Shown: in pieces, positions 1 through 5,329 of the stretch | How the letters are laid out: every line of letters starts with the position of its first letter | Numbering within the stretch: the first letter of the stretch is position 1 | Assembly: GCA_902475475.1 (NCBI GenBank) | Contig: CABRZY010000108.1 | Location: 1-6,204, forward strand | Length of the DNA stretch: 6,204 nucleotides | Direction of reading: 5' to 3' | Source of the DNA: an uncultured Collinsella sp. | Lineage (GTDB): Bacteria; Actinomycetota; Coriobacteriia; Coriobacteriales; Coriobacteriaceae | Program-made: the position numbers and the translations under genes | Notes under the pieces: generated by a model | Database searches by the model: none | What the model saw: only the letters and a program-made list of their open reading frames with translations | What the model was told of the DNA's origin: nothing

Positions 1-86
1 TCATGCCGTCCTCTTTGAATGACAAGTTGTCGCTCTGGTGCCCGCGCAGCGTCGAGCAGTTGCGGCGTTTGGTAAAACGCCGCAAC
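1..86. repeat. Structured intergenic repeat, copy 1 (cut by the window edge)
   Basis: This stretch aligns without gaps to 4263-4348, with 69 of 86 positions identical by my count. It contains an 11-nt near-palindrome, GACAAgTTGTC (21-31), and a perfect 12-bp stem with a GGTA loop (59-86). Both elements are kept in copy 2. It lies just past the stop codon of the minus-strand lipoprotein gene. No U-tract follows the 59-86 stem on either strand, so it is not a textbook terminator by itself. Positions 1-18 match the right arm of the terminator in copy 2, so a left arm probably lies before the window start. Function is unknown; a REP/MITE-like element or a 3'-end processing structure is possible. 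Confidence 0.75.
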
Positions 87-104
87 GAACTACCGCGTAA
101 CCCC

Positions 105-662
105 CTAGCTCATCATCGCATTCATCATCTCGGTGGTTGCGGAATCGTCGGCAGACCACTCGTTATCCTCGTTGGCGGAATACTTAAAGGTGACCTTGGT
201 GTCCTTGGTCTTAGCGGCCTTGGTCACGTCGACCATCACCTGGCCGGCCATCTTGTACAGGTCGTCCTCGGAAGGCGTCGTATCGAGTGCGGCGACCTTC
301 TCCTGATACTGGGTGGCGAAATCTTCGACGATCTTGTTCATGGACTTGCAGGTGATGGTGACCTCGGCAGTCGCAGTACCCTTGTCCTCGTCAACCGTCA
401 CATCGCCGATCTTGTAGTCAAAGCCCTCGAGATAGCTCTTGGCATACTCCTTGGGATCGATACCCAGCTGCTCAAACTCGTCGCCCGAAGCCTTTTCCAG
501 ACCGGAGAGGAAGTCATCTCCGCCGTTCTTGATCTCGTCAAACTGGCTCGTAAGGTCGTTGGTGATGAGCTCCTCCACCGAAGGCCCTCCGCAGCCGGAA
601 AGCAAAACCACGCACGCGACCAGGGCAGCCATCAGGGGCGCAAGCAGCAGCTTCTTTTTCAT
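105..662 (-). CDS. Putative lipoprotein of unknown function
   Basis: The product is a 185-residue secreted lipoprotein. It begins with three lysines, then a hydrophobic stretch (about residues 5-21) and the lipobox L-S-G-C with Cys24, so signal peptidase II should cut before Cys24 and anchor the protein on the outer face of the membrane. The mature part is acidic. It has a probable helical segment (residues 28-80), a likely beta hairpin (83-105, YKIGDVTVDEDKGTATAEVT) and a lysine-rich strand near 150-161. This layout recalls small NTF2-like or DUF-type lipoproteins, but I cannot assign a family. The start at 662 is chosen over the upstream in-frame ATG at 707 because GGAGG (669-673) lies 6 nt before it and the signal peptide begins there. 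A TAATAT at 725-730 is a weak -10 candidate with no good -35. The gene stands alone. Substrate and role are unknown. Confidence 0.85.
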   Translation of the reverse strand: MKKKLLLAPLMAALVACVVLLSGCGGPSVEELITNDLTSQFDEIKNGGDDFLSGLEKASGDEFEQLGIDPKEYAKSYLEGFDYKIGDVTVDEDKGTATAEVTITCKSMNKIVEDFATQYQEKVAALDTTPSEDDLYKMAGQVMVDVTKAAKTKDTKVTFKYSANEDNEWSADDSATTEMMNAMMS

Positions 663-839
663 GACAGTCCTCCAAACAAGCGGCACCGCGTTCCTCGCGC
701 AGCGCACGTCGCAACAGTAAGTTCATATTAGCGGCTCCGTCCAAACCCCTACGTCGCAAAAGCGCGGACGGCTCAATTTGACGAACAAATGGCCCGTGAA
801 GCAAGCCCCCTGCAATAAAACGCACCTGCTTAGCCCATT

Positions 840-872
840 AAAAAAGGGTGGCCGGACAACCCGACCACCCTT
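840..872 (-). terminator. Rho-independent terminator of the PTS IIA gene
   Basis: On the minus strand, 23 nt after the IIA stop codon, a 12-bp GC-rich stem (861-872 with 844-855, one U.G wobble, 5-nt loop) runs into a T6 tract (840-845). This is a classic intrinsic terminator, and it isolates the IIA gene from the lipoprotein gene downstream. Confidence 0.92.
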
Positions 873-895
873 GTGCATCTTCTGGATGCCGCAGA

Positions 896-1432
896 CTACT
901 TGCGGACGACCTTAACGATGGCGTCACCGGCGGCGACGGCAGACTCGGCCTCGACGGTAAGCTCGACGTCGGCAAACTCGGCGGTGTTGGACACGGCCAC
1001 GACGACGCAGTCCTTGTAACCGGCAGCAGCGATCTTGGTGCGGTCGATCTTGAGGATGGGCTGGCCGGCCTTCACGACGTCGTCAGCCTTGACGAAGCCC
1101 TCGAAGCCGTCGCCGTTCATGTTGACGGTATCGACGCCAACGTGCACCAGAACCTCGATGCCGCTATCGGACTGCAGGCCCACGGCGTGACCCATGGTGA
1201 CGGTCACCTTGCCGTCGCAGGGAGCGTAGACCAGGTCGTCCTCGGGCCACACAGCGCAGCCCTTGCCCAGAACCTCGCCACCAAAGACGGGATCGGGCAC
1301 GTCGGCCATCTTGATGACCTTGCCCTTGACGGGCGAGCACAGCACGTCGGCGCCGGCAGAAGCAGAGATAGAGGCCGGAGCAGCAGCTGCCGCGGGCTCA
1401 GCCTTCTTCTTGAACATATCAAACAGACCCAT
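896..1432 (-). CDS. crr: PTS system glucose-family IIA component (EIIA-Glc/Crr type), stand-alone
   Basis: This 178-residue cytoplasmic phosphocarrier takes a phosphoryl group from HPr and passes it to the IIB domain of a sugar permease. It opens MGLFDMFKKK, like enteric Crr, followed by an Ala/Pro-rich linker (residues 11-29) and the EIIA type-1 domain (about 30-178). The family signature GIEVLVHVGVDTV places the phosphorylated histidine at His97, and His82 in MGHAVG is the second active-site histidine. The start at 1432 is set by GAGGAG (1440-1445) 7 nt upstream; a longer in-frame reading back to 1570 has no such support and runs through the promoter. No IIB or IIC domain is attached or adjacent, so it must serve a permease encoded elsewhere. 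The 6-phospho-beta-glucosidase just upstream suggests a beta-glucoside permease, but that is inference. The symbol reflects family resemblance, not proven glucose specificity. Confidence 0.93.
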   Translation of the reverse strand: MGLFDMFKKKAEPAAAAAPASISASAGADVLCSPVKGKVIKMADVPDPVFGGEVLGKGCAVWPEDDLVYAPCDGKVTVTMGHAVGLQSDSGIEVLVHVGVDTVNMNGDGFEGFVKADDVVKAGQPILKIDRTKIAAAGYKDCVVVAVSNTAEFADVELTVEAESAVAAGDAIVKVVRK

Positions 1433-1481
1433 ACGTTTTCTCCTCTTGATTAAGCGCAACGTTATGCGCATGCCTATGGTG

Positions 1482-1510
1482 ATTATAGTGCCAAATGACC
1501 AAAATACTAA
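1482..1510 (-). promoter_or_regulatory. Promoter of the PTS IIA gene
   Basis: On the minus strand there is a perfect TATAAT -10 (1482-1487), a 17-bp spacer and TTAGTA as a -35 (1505-1510, 3 of 6 consensus). Transcription would start about 40 nt before the IIA ATG. The spacer contains two plus-strand CCAAA motifs (1491-1495 and 1499-1503). The second reads CCAAAATA, the same octamer found in the rpiR divergent region, so this may be a regulated promoter. A short inverted repeat (GCGCA...TGCGC, 1454-1469) lies between the -10 and the ribosome site. Confidence 0.7.
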
Positions 1511-1528
1511 GGCGAGGGTTCGAATCGC

Positions 1529-1548
1529 AAGCCCTTCCAAGCCCTTCC
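1529..1548. repeat. Tandem 10-bp direct repeat in the IIA upstream region
   Basis: The decamer AAGCCCTTCC occurs twice back to back (1529-1538 and 1539-1548) between the phospho-glucosidase stop and the IIA promoter. I see no canonical terminator in this gap, so some read-through from the glucosidase gene into the IIA gene is possible. Function is unknown, and it may be simple slippage. Confidence 0.6.
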
Positions 1549-1582
1549 CAAAACCTTTTCCCAGTGGCACTCATATTGTCGA

Positions 1583-3031
1583 TTAATCCAAGCCCTCGGT
1601 GCCGTTGGACTTGATGATCTTCTGGTATGCGAAGAAGCTGTCCTTGCGGCGGCGCTCATAGGTACCGGTGCCGTCGTCGTACTTATCGACGTGGATGAAG
1701 CCGTAGCGCTTGCGCATCTCGCCAGTGCCGGCGGAAACCAGGTCGATGGGACCCCACCAGGTGTAGGCAATCAGGTCAACGCCATCGGCAATGGCCTCGC
1801 CCATGGCCTTGATGTGGCTCTGCAAGTAGGCGATGCGATACGGGTCGTGGATTGAGCCGTCCTCCTCGACCTCGTCGTAGGCGCCCATGCCGTTCTCGAC
1901 CACCATCAGTGGAATCTCGTAGCGGGCGTAAATCTCGTTGAGGGCGATGCGCAGGCCCAGCGGATCGATCTGCCAGCCCCAGTCGGTGGACTCCAGATAG
2001 GGGTTCTTGCCGCCAAAGGTCATGTTGCCCTCGGTCATCTCGTGGTCCTTGTGGGTGCCCACGGTGCCGGACATGTAGTAGCTAAAGGTGTAGAAATCAA
2101 CCTTGCCGTCGGCGATATCCTGCAGGTCGCCGTCCTCCATCACGAGCTCAACATCGTTCTCGGCCCAGAAGCGCTTGGCATAGAACGGGTACTTGCCGCG
2201 CACCTGCACGTCGGAGCAGTACCAGTTCATGGTATTCATCTCCTGCTGCGTGGCGAACACGTCGGCCGGATCGCACGTGGCGGCATAGGAAAGGATGAAG
2301 CAGTCCATGTTGCCCATCTTAAACTGCGGGTAGTGCTCGTGGGCATAGCGCACGACGCGGCCGCTGGCGACAAACTGGTGATGCAGCGCCTGCATACGAG
2401 CCTGCGGCGTGGTGTGGACCGCCGACGCCGGACCCTCAAAGCCCTGAATCATGCTGGTCTCAAAGAGGTTGCCCATGTCCTGAGTACCGCAGTTGATCTC
2501 GTTGAAGGTGAGCCAGAGCTTGACCTTGTCCTGATAGCGGTCGAAGACGGTCTGGCAGTACTTCTCAAAGAAGCCGATGAGCTCGCGGCTCGCCCAGCCG
2601 TTGTATTTCTCGACCAGGTGATAGGGCATCTCGTAGTGCGAGAGGGTCACGAGCGGCTCGATATTGTGAGCGCGCAGGCAGTCGAAAACGCGATCGTAGA
2701 AGGCGAGGCCGGCCTCGTTGGGCTCAGCGTCGTCGCCGTTGGGGAAGATGCGGCTCCAGGAGATGGACATGCGGAACATGGTAAAGCCCATCTCGGCGAA
2801 CAGCGCGATGTCCTCCTCGTAGTGATGGTAGAAATCGATACCGTCATGATTGGGATAGAAGCGGTTGGGGTCGATGTCGATCGTGATCTGACGCGGCTCC
2901 TTGTAGCTGCCACCCAAGAAATGATCGTCGACGGAAGGACCGCGGCCGTCCACGTTCCAAGCGCCCTCAAACTGGTTGGCGGCAGTGGCGCCACCCCAAT
3001 AGAAGCCCTCGGGGAACTTGATGTTTGCCAT
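1583..3031 (-). CDS. 6-phospho-beta-glucosidase, glycoside hydrolase family 1
   Basis: This 482-residue cytoplasmic enzyme hydrolyses 6-phospho-beta-glucosides (such as cellobiose-, salicin- or arbutin-phosphate) delivered by a PTS, giving glucose 6-phosphate and an aglycone or glucose. It is a full-length GH1 TIM barrel. The N-terminal GH1 signature is at residues 6-24 (FPEGFYWGGATAANQFEGA). The acid/base is Glu178 in TFNEIN, and the nucleophile is Glu379 in VVENG. Ser433 and the K-R-Y triad (Lys441, Tyr443) match the phosphate-binding loop that separates phospho-glucosidases from plain beta-glucosidases. Two in-frame ATGs lie 6 nt apart; I chose 3031 because AAGGAG sits 6 nt before it and directly abuts the ATG at 3037. 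It resembles BglA/AscB-type enzymes, but the exact substrate cannot be read from sequence. The divergent RpiR gene is its likely regulator, and the IIA gene follows 150 bp downstream. Confidence 0.95.
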   Translation of the reverse strand: MANIKFPEGFYWGGATAANQFEGAWNVDGRGPSVDDHFLGGSYKEPRQITIDIDPNRFYPNHDGIDFYHHYEEDIALFAEMGFTMFRMSISWSRIFPNGDDAEPNEAGLAFYDRVFDCLRAHNIEPLVTLSHYEMPYHLVEKYNGWASRELIGFFEKYCQTVFDRYQDKVKLWLTFNEINCGTQDMGNLFETSMIQGFEGPASAVHTTPQARMQALHHQFVASGRVVRYAHEHYPQFKMGNMDCFILSYAATCDPADVFATQQEMNTMNWYCSDVQVRGKYPFYAKRFWAENDVELVMEDGDLQDIADGKVDFYTFSYYMSGTVGTHKDHEMTEGNMTFGGKNPYLESTDWGWQIDPLGLRIALNEIYARYEIPLMVVENGMGAYDEVEEDGSIHDPYRIAYLQSHIKAMGEAIADGVDLIAYTWWGPIDLVSAGTGEMRKRYGFIHVDKYDDGTGTYERRRKDSFFAYQKIIKSNGTEGLD

Positions 3032-3170
3032 GAGCATCTCCTTTGCATCGCGGGTCGGTAAGATGAGTATCGCCTGCGCACGGGACGGGCAGAAGCGGCC
3101 GCGCCAAACCCGACACTTCTTTTCGCGCCCACGGACCGCCGCCGCCCCGCCCCTGACACTTCCTGATACC

Positions 3171-3220
3171 TACCAAAACGTGCCAAAATAAGCCTGTCCC
3201 TTTTTGGCAGGTTTGGCGAG
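3171..3220. promoter_or_regulatory. Candidate RpiR operator: cluster of CCAAA half-sites
   Basis: In the divergent region just before rpiR, a perfect 8-bp inverted repeat, TGCCAAAA (3181-3188) and TTTTGGCA (3202-3209), is separated by 13 bp. Each arm is flanked by another half-site about one helical turn away: ACCAAAAC at 3172-3179 and TTTGGCG at 3212-3218. The cluster is therefore roughly symmetric, with two CCAAA motifs on the left and two TTTGG motifs on the right. A related CGCCAAACC occurs at 3102-3110. The position suits autoregulation and control of the divergent glucosidase gene. I find no confident -10/-35 pair for either gene here. The rest of 3032-3170 is GC-rich and holds a repeated GACACTTC (3112-3119 and 3155-3162). 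Confidence 0.6.
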
Positions 3221-3233
3221 TGTGGGAGTTCGC

Positions 3234-4088
3234 ATGGATATCAAACGCAAGATCACCGAGGCGCAGGGCCTCACCCCTACCGAGCAACAACTCGGCATTG
3301 CAGCCCTTGCCATCGGCGAGGACATCCGCGGGCTTTCTATTAAGGAGTTTGCCGCGCGCACCAACGTTTCCGTTGCGAGCGTGCACCGTTTTTGCAAAAA
3401 GCTCGGCCTCGAGGGCTTTAAGGACCTCAAGGTCGAGCTCATCCGCCTGGCATCCGAGGCGGGAAACCGGCGCGACGTGGACATCAACTTTCCCTTCGAT
3501 GCCACCTCCACTCCCGCGCAGGTTATGGAGCGCATGGAGGGGCTCTACCAGACCACGCTGGCCGAAACGCAGGAGCTACTCGACCCCACGCAGCTTGACC
3601 ACGCCGCCAAGCTCATCGCGAACGCCCGACAGGTCGACATCTACACGGGCTCGCACAACCTCTATCCAGCGGGAATGTTCCGCGATCGCCTGCTCTCCGC
3701 CGGTAAAAGCGCGACGTGCCACAACGGTGTCGAGGCCCAGGTGCGAACGGCTCTCGCCTCGGGTCCCGACCATACGGCAATCGTCATCTCCTACAGCGGC
3801 CTTGCCCCCAACCTCAAGGACATCTTGCCGATCCTCAGCAGTCGGCATGCCCCGGTCATCGTCATCGGCACGCCTTATTGCGCTCGCATTCACCCCGGCT
3901 TTGCCGCCTACCTTACGGTAAGCGACCACGAGAGCATGACGCATCGCATCACGCAGTTCGCGAGCCACATCGCCGTGCAATACGTACTCGATTCGCTCTA
4001 CAGCAGCTACTTCGCCAAAGACTATGCCCACTGCTCCGAATTCCTGGAGCGCTCGTTTCCCTACACCCGCCTCCCGGGGCTCAAGTAG
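3234..4088 (+). CDS. RpiR-family transcriptional regulator (HTH plus SIS domain)
   Basis: This 284-residue DNA-binding regulator has the usual RpiR length and order. An N-terminal helix-turn-helix domain spans about residues 1-78, with SIKEFAARTNVS (35-46) and the recognition helix VASVHRFCKKLG (47-58), followed by GFKDLK. A SIS sugar-phosphate binding domain spans about 110-255, with VDIYTGSHN (134-142) and the conserved TAIVISYSG (181-189). The start at 3234 has GGGAG 5 nt upstream; a TTG at 3204 would put extra residues before the normal family start and lies in the operator. The gene is divergent from the 6-phospho-beta-glucosidase, so it probably senses a phosphosugar from that pathway and controls both the glucosidase and itself. 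Whether it represses or activates cannot be told from sequence. It ends in a region rich in inverted repeats, convergent with pyrE. Confidence 0.92.
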   Translation: MDIKRKITEAQGLTPTEQQLGIAALAIGEDIRGLSIKEFAARTNVSVASVHRFCKKLGLEGFKDLKVELIRLASEAGNRRDVDINFPFDATSTPAQVMERMEGLYQTTLAETQELLDPTQLDHAAKLIANARQVDIYTGSHNLYPAGMFRDRLLSAGKSATCHNGVEAQVRTALASGPDHTAIVISYSGLAPNLKDILPILSSRHAPVIVIGTPYCARIHPGFAAYLTVSDHESMTHRITQFASHIAVQYVLDSLYSSYFAKDYAHCSEFLERSFPYTRLPGLK

Positions 4089-4092
4089 CGAC

Positions 4093-4124
4093 GAGCGTGG
4101 ATTTTTGGACGCTTATCCACGCTC
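4093..4124 (+). other. Stem-loop just after the rpiR stop codon
   Basis: A perfect 10-bp inverted repeat, GAGCGTGGAT (4093-4102) and ATCCACGCTC (4115-4124), with a 12-nt loop, begins 4 nt after the rpiR stop. No U-tract follows, so it is not a canonical terminator; it may stabilise the mRNA 3' end or help Rho-dependent stopping. A second inverted repeat, TAGTCATT (4134-4141) and AATGACTA (4155-4162), comes next. Confidence 0.55.
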
Positions 4125-4207
4125 ATTCACGACTAGTCATTTAAGAACGCCCCCAATGACTACTCATCCGGAGCAAGGCAACGCCGCAAGAAGAGGACGG
4201 ACAGCGA

Positions 4208-4307
4208 GCGCCGTCCAGGACGAACAAGTTGGCATGAAAAAGGCAAGGCATAGACCTTCTGGTCATGCCTCGCCTTTTGAATGACAAATTGTCGTCCTGG
4301 ACGGCGC
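4208..4307. repeat. Large inverted repeat enclosing the terminator
   Basis: A perfect 16-bp inverted repeat, GCGCCGTCCAGGACGA (4208-4223) and its complement (4292-4307), flanks the 4238-4278 terminator. Weaker symmetry continues outward: AACGCCGCAA at 4180-4189 is the complement, at 9 of 10 positions, of 4322-4331. The whole 4180-4331 stretch therefore reads as an imperfect palindrome of roughly 150 bp. It could fold as one long cruciform or RNA hairpin, and resembles a small palindromic (MITE/REP-like) element. No transposase or target-site duplication is visible. Confidence 0.7.
4238..4278. terminator. Bidirectional Rho-independent terminator between rpiR and pyrE
   Basis: The stem AAAAGGC-a-AGGCAT-a-GACC pairs with GGTC-ATGCCT-c-GCCTTTT around a TTCT loop, with one mismatch and one bulge. 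It ends in T4 on the plus strand and T5 on the minus strand, so it can stop transcripts of both convergent genes. Confidence 0.85.
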
Positions 4308-4348
4308 GCAGCGTCGGCCGGTTACGGCGTTTGGTAAAACGCCGTAAC
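4263..4348. repeat. Structured intergenic repeat, copy 2
   Basis: This is the full-context copy of the element at 1-86, with 17 mismatches in 86 ungapped positions. It keeps GACAAaTTGTC (4283-4293) and the 12-bp stem with GGTA loop (4321-4348). The stem differs from copy 1 by a paired change: G62-C83 there is A4324-T4345 here. The last stem base is the final base of the pyrE stop codon, so the element directly abuts that gene. Its left part overlaps the right arm of the bidirectional terminator and of the large inverted repeat. Confidence 0.8.
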
Positions 4349-5031
4349 TACTCCCGAGCTCCGTACTGCTCGTAGTAAGCGTCGATGGCGGCCTTGAGCT
4401 CGTCGTCGATGACGACCTTGCCGTCGATCTCGTGGTTGTAGAGAGTCTCGACGACCTCGGCCATGGAAACGATGCTCGCGACGGGAAAACCGTACTTGGC
4501 CTCGATCTCCTTCTGCGCGGTGGTCACGCCGCCCTTGCCGACCTCCATGCGGTTGAGGGACACGATCAGGCCCTTGATTTCGACGTCGGCAGCAGCCTTA
4601 ACCTTGGGATAGGTCTCGTCGATGGACTTGCCGCTGGTGGTGACATCCTCGACCATGACCACGCGGTCGCCGTCCTGGGGCTCATAGCCCAGCAGGTTGC
4701 CCTTGTCGGCGCCGTGGTCCTTGGCCTCCTTGCGGTCGCAGCAGTACTTGACCTCCTTGCCGTACAGCTCGTGGTAGGCAATCGCGGTCACGACGGCCAG
4801 GGGAATGCCCTTGTAGGCCGGCCCAAACAGCACATCAAAGTCGTCGCCAAAGTTATCGTGGATGGCCTGGGCGTAATACTCGCCCAGCTTCTTGAGCTGA
4901 TAGCCCGTCACGTAAGCGCCGGCGTTCATAAAGAACGGGGACTGACGGCCGCTCTTGAGCGTAAAGCTGCCGAACTTAAGAACGTCGGACTCAACCATAA
5001 ACTTGATGAACTCTTGCTTGTAAGCCTCCAT
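4348..5031 (-). CDS. pyrE: Orotate phosphoribosyltransferase
   Basis: This 227-residue cytoplasmic enzyme joins orotate to PRPP to make orotidine 5'-phosphate, the fifth step of UMP synthesis. It has the PyrE layout: an N-terminal orotate-binding region with FTLKSGRQSPFF (residues 23-34), the LFGPAYKGIPL loop (68-78), the mobile catalytic loop CDRKEAKDHG (98-107, with Arg100, Lys101, Lys104 and His106), and the class I PRPP-binding motif VVMVEDVTTSGKS (124-136, acidic pair Glu128-Asp129). It is slightly longer than the roughly 213-residue enteric enzyme. The start at 5031 has AGGAG (5037-5041) 5 nt upstream. No other pyr gene is in the window, so pyrE is separated from the rest of the pathway here. 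It is divergent from mgtA. I see no convincing promoter; TAAACT at 5066-5071 is only a weak -10 candidate. Confidence 0.95.
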   Translation of the reverse strand: MEAYKQEFIKFMVESDVLKFGSFTLKSGRQSPFFMNAGAYVTGYQLKKLGEYYAQAIHDNFGDDFDVLFGPAYKGIPLAVVTAIAYHELYGKEVKYCCDRKEAKDHGADKGNLLGYEPQDGDRVVMVEDVTTSGKSIDETYPKVKAAADVEIKGLIVSLNRMEVGKGGVTTAQKEIEAKYGFPVASIVSMAEVVETLYNHEIDGKVVIDDELKAAIDAYYEQYGARE

Positions 5032-5161
5032 GCGGGCTCCTCTCGTAATCGCGTACGTACCTTCCAGTTTAGCGCAGGCGAAGCATCGATGCGGGCGCGC
5101 TTTGGAGCCACGGCATTCTGTAAAGGCTTTGTCGGGGGCAATGGTTTTCCGAACAATGGGG

Positions 5162-5190
5162 TTGACATCGCAAACCCCCTCATCAAGAAT
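5162..5190 (+). promoter_or_regulatory. Candidate promoter of the mgtA leader, with overlapping inverted repeat
   Basis: A perfect TTGACA (5162-5167) is followed by a 17-bp spacer and AAGAAT (5185-5190, 4 of 6 consensus). Transcription would begin near 5197, giving a leader of about 270 nt. The -35 is embedded in a 6-bp inverted repeat, GGGGTT (5158-5163) and AACCCC (5173-5178), which could be an operator. The rest of the pyrE-mgtA gap to the left (5032-5157) shows no gene. Confidence 0.55.
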
Positions 5191-5244
5191 ACGGGCGGAT
5201 TAAAAAGGGGTACGAGATACCCAAAGCGCGCTGCGCTCGGCCTT

Positions 5245-5273
5245 TAGGAGGTGTGCCATGGAAGGCAGTCCTA
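5245..5273 (+). promoter_or_regulatory. Hairpin over the leader-ORF ribosome site
   Basis: TAGGA (5245-5249) pairs with TCCTA (5269-5273), and TGCC (5254-5257) pairs with GGCA (5264-5267). The start codon ATG falls in the 6-nt loop and part of the Shine-Dalgarno site falls in the lower stem. It could gate translation of the leader ORF. Two earlier small hairpins, GGGTA/TACCC (5208-5222) and AGCGC/GCGCT (5225-5237), lie in the same leader. Confidence 0.5.
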
Positions 5274-5329
5274 GTCGAAAAACCTGCATGTCGCCCTCGG
5301 CACGCCGTGAGGATTCCGCATACGCATAA
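5258..5329 (+). CDS. Putative 23-residue leader peptide upstream of mgtA
   Basis: A small ORF (ATG to TAA, 23 residues) lies 139 bp before the mgtA start. The ribosome site AGGAGGTG (5246-5253) matches the 16S anti-SD over 8 nt and sits 6 nt (counted from GGAGG) before the ATG, the strongest SD in the window. The peptide starts MEGSPSRK and ends EDSAYA. It contains two SPS-plus-arginine segments (residues 4-7 and 12-16), is basic in the middle and has no membrane segment. Codons 6-13 overlay the 5' arm of the long-range helix that ends at the U6 tract, so a ribosome here would prevent that helix. By position this parallels the mgtL leader peptide of enteric mgtA, but the sequences are not alike. 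A structured RNA in which the SD match is incidental is the alternative. Confidence 0.5.
   Translation: MEGSPSRKTCMSPSARREDSAYA

Noticed and set aside
59..86. Rho-independent terminator of the lipoprotein gene.
   Set aside because: The stem is strong, but no U-tract follows on the minus strand, so I list it as part of a repeat instead.
3..731. A 242-codon plus-strand frame across the lipoprotein gene.
   Set aside because: The opposite strand encodes a signal peptide, lipobox and well-placed ribosome site. This frame has none and runs through the structured repeat.
1511..1548. tRNA-like GGTTCGAATC on the plus strand, as in a T-arm or attachment site.
   Set aside because: The flanking bases do not form a 5-bp T-stem, and no acceptor, D or anticodon arm can be found. 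Probably chance.
2042..3061. A 339-codon plus-strand open frame opposite the phospho-glucosidase gene.
   Set aside because: It is antisense to a GH1 gene with intact catalytic motifs. Long antisense frames are expected in high-GC DNA, and the translation is low in complexity and matches no family.
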